Of a stretch of 64,000 nt of DNA, positions 35,231-41,680 are shown piece after piece. The stretch's first letter is position 1. Every line of letters begins with the position of its first letter. The translations under genes and the position numbers were made by a program. The DNA is from Croceitalea dokdonensis DOKDO 023. Its GTDB lineage: Bacteria > Bacteroidota > Bacteroidia > Flavobacteriales > Flavobacteriaceae. The stretch is taken from NCBI RefSeq assembly GCF_001306415.1, contig NZ_LDJX01000001.1:434001-498000 (forward strand), written 5' to 3'. The notes under the pieces were generated by a model. That model was not told where the DNA came from. It was given only the letters and a program-made list of their open reading frames with translations, and did not search any database.

Positions 35231-35509
35231 TTAAGTTCCGAGCTGAGTGATGGATGTAAGAATGTCCGCTCTATTTTCGTCTACGACTTTATAGATAATT
35301 CGATACCTCCCTTGAGTAAGCTGTCTCAAGTCCGTTCTTTCAAATTACGGCACCAAATTCCCGATAAGAATCTGGCGTTTTATAATCTCCGTCTTGGTTT
35401 TAATTCGGACAACTTGAAGTTTGGCATAATATTTTGAGTCCTTTCCTATATATTTGGCAATATTTTTTAAGTCCAATACTGATTGAGGAGTCCAGTTTAT
35501 TTGAACCAT
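35231..35509 (-). pseudogene. RelE/ParE-family toxin, inactivated
   Basis: The frame starts MVQINWTPQSVLDLKNIAKY, a typical RelE/ParE start, and runs to codon 54, where TAA (35345-35347) interrupts ILIGNLVP/FERTDL. After the stop the family sequence continues (GRYRIIYKVVDENRADILT) but ends in an aberrant tail, consistent with a one-base loss before the usual HHSARNL ending. So one nonsense change and one frameshift are visible. The gene overlaps its antitoxin by 13 bases. Confidence 0.8.
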
Positions 35510-35679
35510 TTTTCGATTTCCTTGTCCAGCTGTTCGTGTTCGATTACATCATTGTCTAAAGATTGTTTCTCGCCACGTTCAACTTTCTCCATGAAAATAA
35601 GCCTTTCCACCAACTCATCTATCGAAAACTCATCGGGAAAAAGCTCGATTTGTTCTTTTAATTTTTCTTTCGTGAGCAT
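35497..35679 (-). CDS. antitoxin of a RelE/ParE-type module
   Basis: A 60-residue, highly acidic protein (MLTKEKLKEQIELFPDEFSI at the start, DKEIEKWF at the end) with the LVERLIFMEKVERG helix common to small Bacteroidota antitoxins located before ParE/RelE toxins. It is intact while its toxin partner (overlapping by 13 bases) is dead. It may persist by chance or give protection from related toxins. Confidence 0.7.
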   Translation of the reverse strand: MLTKEKLKEQIELFPDEFSIDELVERLIFMEKVERGEKQSLDNDVIEHEQLDKEIEKWFK

Positions 35680-35741
35680 TTCTCAGAATTTAAATAAAGT
35701 TAAGTAAAATCTTGGAATTTCAGAATAGTTGGAAAATTAAG

Positions 35742-36226
35742 CCCAACGCCAGAGCTAAAGGTAGTGCGGTTTGGGGCAAGCATTTCCCATGGCGCAAGGC
35801 CCTTTAGCAAAAGCCTTGTTTTTTGTCTTATTTTTTTCTCAGGACAAAAGCACAACGCTTTCGCCACCAACTAAAAATACGCAAGCCTTTGGATAGAACA
35901 CCCTTGCCCGCATAACGTTTAGGTTTTGTTAGGGGTGGTAAACGAGCCCTCCCCGTGCTCCAACGGACGTGCAACAGATTTGTCCCCCGTGGTTTTTGCC
36001 ACGTTTTCCATAAGGCGACAAGCCATGGCGGACAAAAGCGCCTCAAGGGTTGTAGGAAATGTATCAACCGATAAGCGCAAAGGCACAGAGTAAAAAACTA
36101 GCATTGATAGCAGTGTCCAACAAACTTTTAAAACAAGCATTTGCCATTGCAAAATCAGGGATCACCTACGATGAAAATTATGTGGACAGATTAACTTAAA
36201 AGAACTTGTTTTTAACTCAGTTCTTT
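35742..36226. repeat. island direct repeat R2, carrying an IS110 3' fragment
   Basis: Second full copy of R1, with the same internal order. Here GCTAAAGG (35753-35760) pairs perfectly with CCTTTAGC (35801-35808). It ends in GTTCTTTGTT next to the hypothetical gene at 36238. Apparent open frames inside it on both strands are not real genes. Confidence 0.75.
36059..36199 (+). pseudogene. IS110-family transposase, 3' fragment (in R2)
   Basis: Forty-six codons, MYQPISAKAQSKKLALIAV to YDENYVDRLT, nearly the same as the fragment in R1 but with a different last few residues. Only the C-terminal end of the transposase is present. Confidence 0.7.
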
Positions 36227-36237
36227 GTTGGCAATAG

Positions 36238-36873
36238 TTATTTTAGACCATATTCAACTATCAATTTTCCGTTATCCATAATCTCCCCTTTGCAGTTTTC
36301 TTTTGGCTCGGGTTTCTCCCAAGCGTTGATATTAAATGAAGTTAACCCTGAACTTTCAAGTTGGTCGGTATTTCCATCGTATAGATAGTTATTTTCATCA
36401 TAATTTTTTAAGAGCAGTAAGTCGTAGTAAAAAATGTTTTTGATAATATGTGATAATCTTAAGAATGTATGAAAGTCGATATTTTCCTCAATGTACGCCT
36501 TAAACAATTTTCCAATTATCTCAGGTTTTCCGTCACTTTCAATTTTTTCTAAAAGTTCAAATAACATTTCTCCAACATTACTTTGGTATTTTTCAGAAGA
36601 ATTAATTTCATCAATTTTTTTAATCCTTTTTTCCAAAGGGATAGACTGAAGTTCAAATAGAAATTTGTATAATTTTTTTGCAGATAAATGTTTATTCAAA
36701 GAGTTTCCAAATTTCATAACTCCAATAACCGTCCCAACTAAAGGAATATCTTTGAGAATTCCATCATCCATTAGTCCGTCAATTGCTAATTCAGTATAAT
36801 CTTTTGCTAATGAGGGTAATTCTGAATTTTTGATTGCAATTTCTAGTTTTTCATTTGGGTTCTGAGGGTGCAT
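36238..36873 (-). CDS. hypothetical protein next to IS30
   Basis: A 211-residue cytoplasmic protein, mostly helical, with a hydrophobic glycine-bearing hairpin (DIPLVGTVIGVMKFGNSL) near residues 40-60 that could touch a membrane. I do not recognise the family. The start codon lies exactly at the edge of the IS30 element, so the native promoter has been displaced and the first few codons may not be original. It is bracketed by a perfect 10-base inverted repeat (36227-36236 and 38038-38047) that also encloses the IS. Confidence 0.6.
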   Translation of the reverse strand: MHPQNPNEKLEIAIKNSELPSLAKDYTELAIDGLMDDGILKDIPLVGTVIGVMKFGNSLNKHLSAKKLYKFLFELQSIPLEKRIKKIDEINSSEKYQSNVGEMLFELLEKIESDGKPEIIGKLFKAYIEENIDFHTFLRLSHIIKNIFYYDLLLLKNYDENNYLYDGNTDQLESSGLTSFNINAWEKPEPKENCKGEIMDNGKLIVEYGLK

Positions 36874-38017
36874 TCAAGGCCTTAACGCAACAAACGTTGC
36901 TAATTGATTATGGTTCAATTTAATTTTTTCTTTCCAAAGAGCCTAGTTTTTTTGAAGGCTTTTCGGAAAGAAAAAATTATGTGGTGTTTTGGGCAATGAC
37001 CTCCAATGGTGTTCTGTACCCCAACACCTTTCTTGGCCTGTTGTTCAGTTTTTGTTCAATGGTTTTGAGCTGTTTTTCGTTCATGTTCCCAAAGTCGGTC
37101 TTCTTGGGCAGGAAACGTCTGATGAGCCCATTGGTGTTTTCGTTGGTGCCACGTTCCCAAGACGCGTAGGGATTGGCAAAATAGATGTCCATTTTGGTTG
37201 ATTCCGACAGCCATTTGTGGTCGGCCATTTCGGTACCGTTGTCGTAGGTCATTGTCTTTTTCAGTTGACTGTCAAAACGGTTCAGTTCTTTGGCAAAGGC
37301 TCTGGTCACGGATTTGGTCTTTCTGTTTTCAAGGCCGATGATAAGGGTATATCTGGACTTTCGCTCCACGATGGTTCCAATGGCGGATTTTTGGCCCTTG
37401 CCTATGACCAGGTCACCTTCCCAATGTCCGATTTCCTGTCTGTTTTCAATATGTTCGGGTCTTTGTGATATATTTATTTGGTCTTTGATCTTGGAACCTT
37501 TCTTACGCCTGGGTCTGGGTTTTCTACGCCTGGATTTTTGGTAGGGCAGCAGCTTTATGAGCTTTTTGTTAAGGCTGGCCTGTGGATGGGAATAGATGTG
37601 GGAGTAAATGGCCTCGTGGGATATGGTCATCACTGGGTCGTTGGGATAATCGATTTTGATTCTGCCTGAAATTTGCTCTGGTGACCAGTTTTTCAAAAGT
37701 GATTTATAGACATAGAACCGCAGTAGGGAATGTGTCCCTATTTTATCTAAATTACGCTTGTTCAGGTAGTCGTCCTTGGCCAGCCAATGGGCAAGAGAAG
37801 CATCATATTTATCGTTAGGGTCGGACACCCATTTGTTGACCTCCCTGGTGATGGTGGAACGTGAACGACCGAGCTTTTTTGCTATAAAGGATTTGGTCTT
37901 TTTCTCTTCCAAAAGTGTCTGGATAATGACACGCTCCTCAAGTGACAACCGTTTGTGCTTTTTTGTCTTCATACAACAAATCTAAAAATTGGATTTGTTG
38001 CGTTAAGTTATTGAACT
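36873..38017 (-). mobile_element. IS30-family insertion sequence, complete
   Basis: Imperfect terminal inverted repeats: TTCAAGGCCTTAACGCAACAAA at the left (36873-36894) and the complement of TTCAATAACTTAACGCAACAAA at the right (37994-38015). They enclose a single intact transposase. The precise outer ends are uncertain by a few bases because the target duplication is short and not obvious. Confidence 0.85.
36977..37972 (-). CDS. IS30-family transposase
   Basis: A 331-residue DDE transposase. The N-terminal helix-turn-helix (SFIAKKLGRSRSTITREVNK) binds the ends. The catalytic triad lies in HWEGDLVIG (D), MTYDNGTEM (D) and SWERGTNENTNGLIR (E), as in the IS30 family. The frame is intact, so the element may still move. 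A solo end related to it lies 8 kb away at 29728-29868. Confidence 0.95.
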   Translation of the reverse strand: MKTKKHKRLSLEERVIIQTLLEEKKTKSFIAKKLGRSRSTITREVNKWVSDPNDKYDASLAHWLAKDDYLNKRNLDKIGTHSLLRFYVYKSLLKNWSPEQISGRIKIDYPNDPVMTISHEAIYSHIYSHPQASLNKKLIKLLPYQKSRRRKPRPRRKKGSKIKDQINISQRPEHIENRQEIGHWEGDLVIGKGQKSAIGTIVERKSRYTLIIGLENRKTKSVTRAFAKELNRFDSQLKKTMTYDNGTEMADHKWLSESTKMDIYFANPYASWERGTNENTNGLIRRFLPKKTDFGNMNEKQLKTIEQKLNNRPRKVLGYRTPLEVIAQNTT

Positions 38018-38037
38018 CGCAGAGTCTTTTTCATAAT

Positions 38038-38168
38038 TATTGCCAACGTTTAGTATATGCAAAGTAGGCGATTTCGAAGCACCAAACTTTCAACTAAGCA
38101 CAAAGCTTGATATGAGCCACAAGCCTTGATTTTAGTACTAATTCGCCTATTTTTTATATACATTGTTC
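38038..38168. repeat. attC-like imperfect palindrome next to the helicase gene
   Basis: GCCAACGTTTAGTATATGC and AAGTAGGCGA at the left pair imperfectly with TTCGCCTATTTTTTATAC and ATTGTTC at the right, enclosing about 70 bases. AAC/GTT cores and a bulged long stem resemble integron attC sites. I associate this type with cassette-like intergenic regions in Bacteroidota, but no integrase is in the window. Confidence 0.45.
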
Positions 38169-38179
38169 TCTGCTGGCTT

Positions 38180-41100
38180 TTATTCAGACCAGTATTCTAT
38201 TTTATTTGGGTTTATTTTCAAATCTGAAATACGTTCTAAATTAAAGGTTCTATCTTCTTCACGCATATAACAATAACCGAAAACGCATACTGAATTATAT
38301 TGCCCCATTACCTTAAACCCTTTTGGTTTGATTGTTCTAAGACTTTGAACACCTCCTTCAAATTGTTGTGATTTGTGGTAATTGAACTTTACATTAACAT
38401 CAAAATCTACAGCTAATTGTATATACCCTTTTATTGTTTCTAAATCACTTGATTTTATACTTGTTTCCTTGGTTGTATAACTTTTTTCTAATGCAATCGT
38501 ATATTGCTTTTTTAATGTTTGAGCATCTGCATTAGTAGGACTTTCTTTTAACTCCATATTTATATGGTGAAGTGCTTTGTAAAAGTGTCTTGATTTAAAA
38601 TAGGCTTGGGATAACCAATAATTTACTGAATTACTATTTGGTTTTAATTTATTAAATGCCAACCAACTTTCTACAGCTTTATTGTAATCTTCTAAATCAA
38701 ACTGTACACTACCACACCAATAATAAGCGTATGCGTTTGAACTGTCTTTGGAAATAGCTTTTTCGTAATTTATTAATGCGTTTTTTAAGTCTGATTTTTG
38801 TTCATAAGAACGACCTAAATAATAGTAAGAATTTGATTTACCTTCTTGTAACGATAAATACTTTTCAAAATACTCAATAGCTAATGTGAACTCTTCCTTT
38901 TTATAATATTCATCTGCTAAAACTTCAAAATCATTGGCTGTTATTTTTCTTGTGTAATTGCAATAATGACTGTTATTACAAGCATAGAAATAACCGAATT
39001 TACCATTCTTTTCAATTAATTTACCGTTATCACACCAATCGCATTGAAGTGCTGTTATTTTTTCATTTGCTTCAATTTCATCAATAAACTTTGATGTATA
39101 ATCATTATTAACTAAAAAAGAAACGTGCTTCTTAGCTCTTGTCATTGCTACATAAAACAATCTTCTTTCCTCTCCATTAGGGAATTGGTCAGCTTTAGAT
39201 AATAAAAAATTTAATAATGGGTCATCTGATATTTCGGAAGGAAAACCATAAGTACCGGAACTACAATTGGTAATAATTACATAATCATCCTCAAGACCTT
39301 TTGCCCTATGGGCTGTTAAGAACCTTATTTTTAGATTTGGAAACTCATTACAGATATACTCGTATTGATTACTACTTTTATTGTACCTCTCGATAAGAAA
39401 ACTACCATTGAGGAAATTTTTTCTTTCAAAATCATATCGACCTAAAAGTAAAACCGAAACATCTTCATTATTGGTTTTTTCAGCTATATCAACCAAAGCA
39501 CCTCTTAAAGCTAAATGCAGATTTTTACTCTTTCTATCTGGGTCTGAATGTTTAAATATAGAATATGGTACTTCTTCTGACTGATGATGGCTTTTTAGTT
39601 TTTTAGATATTTGATTTGGGTTCTTTAAAATAAAATTACTTGATAACTCGATTAGCTGATTATCAAACCTATAAGTATACTCAATAAATGATGTTTGAGT
39701 TACCCTACTATAGTCTTTGACTGTCGAGGATTTAAAATGATTTTCAAAGTTTGTAAATAAGCCAATATCACTACCTGCAAAACGATATATAGACTGCCAA
39801 TCATCACCAACACAAAAAAGTTTTGTGCTTGGTTTTTGGTCTAATAATGATTTTATTAATTGAAACCTTGCTTTAGATATGTCTTGGTATTCATCAATAA
39901 TAATATAGTCATATGGTGATTGATATAAATTGTCTTGTATTATATCTGTAGCGTTATTTATCATATCGCTAAAATCAATTTCTTCTTCCTCTAAAAGGTA
40001 TTCTTGATACGAATTATATATTGGGTCAAATAATTCTAAAAACTTAATAGCACGGTCATTATCTTCTTCTAATGCCCTCTTTTGAAGATTTGATATATCT
40101 TCATTATTTGATTTTAATAAAACTAAAAATGTATCTAATAATTGAGTGAAGTCGCTAATATCTTTAGAAGCATTTTCTTTTAAATAAAGCCATAGTTTAT
40201 CGTTTGATATAGGTTTAAAAATTACTCCAACATCTTCTAAGTTCTTTTTTAGTTCCGATAATAGAATCCCTTTTCTTTGTTGCCAAGAATAGGACTCTAC
40301 TAATGTTGTTGAATTATTGTTATGCTCTTGACGCTTCCATTCAATACCCTCATTATAAACCTCTTTTGCAGACTTACCATCTTTACCATTAAACCAATCA
40401 GGTACGTTCCAATTTTCATCAACACCAAAATGCTCTATATAAACATTATAATCAGGTAAATAAAAATCTGGTTTGTATTGACCAAATTGCTTACTTGCTG
40501 TTTTGTATTGGTATTTTTCTTCATACTCGTAATTAATGCCATTTCTAAACAAAAAGTTAGCTATAAAAACTTCTTCTTGGCTCTTTAAACGTTCTCTGTA
40601 TCTTATAACTTGACCATTGCTACGTCTTTTTTCAACCATTTTATAGCCCTCTAATTTTTGCTCATTTAAATAGTTGTTATGTTCAGCATCCGTCTCAAAT
40701 TCTGCTATATCCTTGTAAGGTTTTAGATAGTAGGAAATAAAATCAATTAGTAAATTATAATACTCTTCGCTCTGCTTAGCGTGGTCAATAAAAGAAGATA
40801 TACGTTCTAAATGTGGTTTGCCATTTGCATCATATATTGATGGTTTTAAGTTGTTTACCTGTGCTATTATATCTAAACCTAACTTATTAAAGGTTTTAAC
40901 AGGTATGTCAATATTCATTTTATTATAAATCCTATCTCGCATTTCGTCTGCTGCTTTACGAGTGAATGAGATTAATAAAATAGATTGAGGATTTATATTT
41001 TGAATAGTTGTTAGATACTTTACTTTACCTGCAATTGTTGTAGTTTTTCCTGAACCTGCACCAGCAATAACTAATTGGTTGTCTTCATCTATGATTACTG

Positions 41101-41593
41101 CTTTACGTTGCTGAGTATCGAGTGATTTACCTTCTACATCACTTAATTGACTATCTGTGTTTATTATCTCAGATTCAATAAAATTTTCATTGCGAGAAGT
41201 TAAGATAGAGTCAATCCTTTCATAAGTGAATTTAAAAGAATTTATCTTTTTTATTGAGGTGTCAAAGTCAGGTAGGTGTTTGTATTTCTTAGACTTTATT
41301 GAATTGTAATAATGTGCGGTCTCTTTCTTAAAATTAAATATTTCGAAGTTTGATATGTATTTTGGTTGAGACTTAAACTTTTCAAACAACACATTAAACT
41401 CAACTATTTTTGCTAAAAAAGGACTTAATTCTTTTCGTTGTTTGTCGTGTAATAATGTGAGTTCTACAATGCGTTTTTTTTCTTCTGCAATACGCTGTCT
41501 TTCTTCCTCTTCTTTTTTTAATCTAAGTTTCTTTTTATATTTCAGATAAAGGATAATCCCGACTAAAAGTATTCCGATTATTATATATTCCAT
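38180..41593 (-). CDS. membrane-anchored UvrD-type helicase with nuclease-like insert, zinc ribbon, TPRs and WYL-like C-terminus
   Basis: A 1137-residue protein. In order: an N-terminal membrane helix (IIIGILLVGIILYL); a basic/acidic coiled coil (20-60); SF1A helicase motif I AGAGSGKT near 176; a PD-(D/E)XK-like insert near 370-440 (YKPDFYLPDYNVYIEHFG, then KRQEH); motif II DEYQD near 563; GDDWQSIYRF near 597; HRAKGLEDDY near 765; VAMTRAKKH near 815; a Cys zinc ribbon (CDWC, about 855-885); TPR repeats (about 900-1030); and a WYL-like domain (about 1058-1137). The gene is much AT-richer than its neighbour uvrD. It lies at the edge of the island, so DNA defence is a reasonable inference. No close named family is known to me. 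Confidence 0.8.
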   Translation of the reverse strand: MEYIIIGILLVGIILYLKYKKKLRLKKEEEERQRIAEEKKRIVELTLLHDKQRKELSPFLAKIVEFNVLFEKFKSQPKYISNFEIFNFKKETAHYYNSIKSKKYKHLPDFDTSIKKINSFKFTYERIDSILTSRNENFIESEIINTDSQLSDVEGKSLDTQQRKAVIIDEDNQLVIAGAGSGKTTTIAGKVKYLTTIQNINPQSILLISFTRKAADEMRDRIYNKMNIDIPVKTFNKLGLDIIAQVNNLKPSIYDANGKPHLERISSFIDHAKQSEEYYNLLIDFISYYLKPYKDIAEFETDAEHNNYLNEQKLEGYKMVEKRRSNGQVIRYRERLKSQEEVFIANFLFRNGINYEYEEKYQYKTASKQFGQYKPDFYLPDYNVYIEHFGVDENWNVPDWFNGKDGKSAKEVYNEGIEWKRQEHNNNSTTLVESYSWQQRKGILLSELKKNLEDVGVIFKPISNDKLWLYLKENASKDISDFTQLLDTFLVLLKSNNEDISNLQKRALEEDNDRAIKFLELFDPIYNSYQEYLLEEEEIDFSDMINNATDIIQDNLYQSPYDYIIIDEYQDISKARFQLIKSLLDQKPSTKLFCVGDDWQSIYRFAGSDIGLFTNFENHFKSSTVKDYSRVTQTSFIEYTYRFDNQLIELSSNFILKNPNQISKKLKSHHQSEEVPYSIFKHSDPDRKSKNLHLALRGALVDIAEKTNNEDVSVLLLGRYDFERKNFLNGSFLIERYNKSSNQYEYICNEFPNLKIRFLTAHRAKGLEDDYVIITNCSSGTYGFPSEISDDPLLNFLLSKADQFPNGEERRLFYVAMTRAKKHVSFLVNNDYTSKFIDEIEANEKITALQCDWCDNGKLIEKNGKFGYFYACNNSHYCNYTRKITANDFEVLADEYYKKEEFTLAIEYFEKYLSLQEGKSNSYYYLGRSYEQKSDLKNALINYEKAISKDSSNAYAYYWCGSVQFDLEDYNKAVESWLAFNKLKPNSNSVNYWLSQAYFKSRHFYKALHHINMELKESPTNADAQTLKKQYTIALEKSYTTKETSIKSSDLETIKGYIQLAVDFDVNVKFNYHKSQQFEGGVQSLRTIKPKGFKVMGQYNSVCVFGYCYMREEDRTFNLERISDLKINPNKIEYWSE

Positions 41594-41680
41594 TAATTGT
41601 CTTCGAGGTTTTTTTAGCTTGCATAGAACAATTATACAAACGTAGTTTATGACTTTTATCGCTATTTTATATACAGCAGA

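Noticed and set aside
35828-36152. Two overlapping minus-strand open frames in repeat R2
   Set aside because: They cover repeat sequence and the antisense of the IS110 fragment, and have no family pattern.
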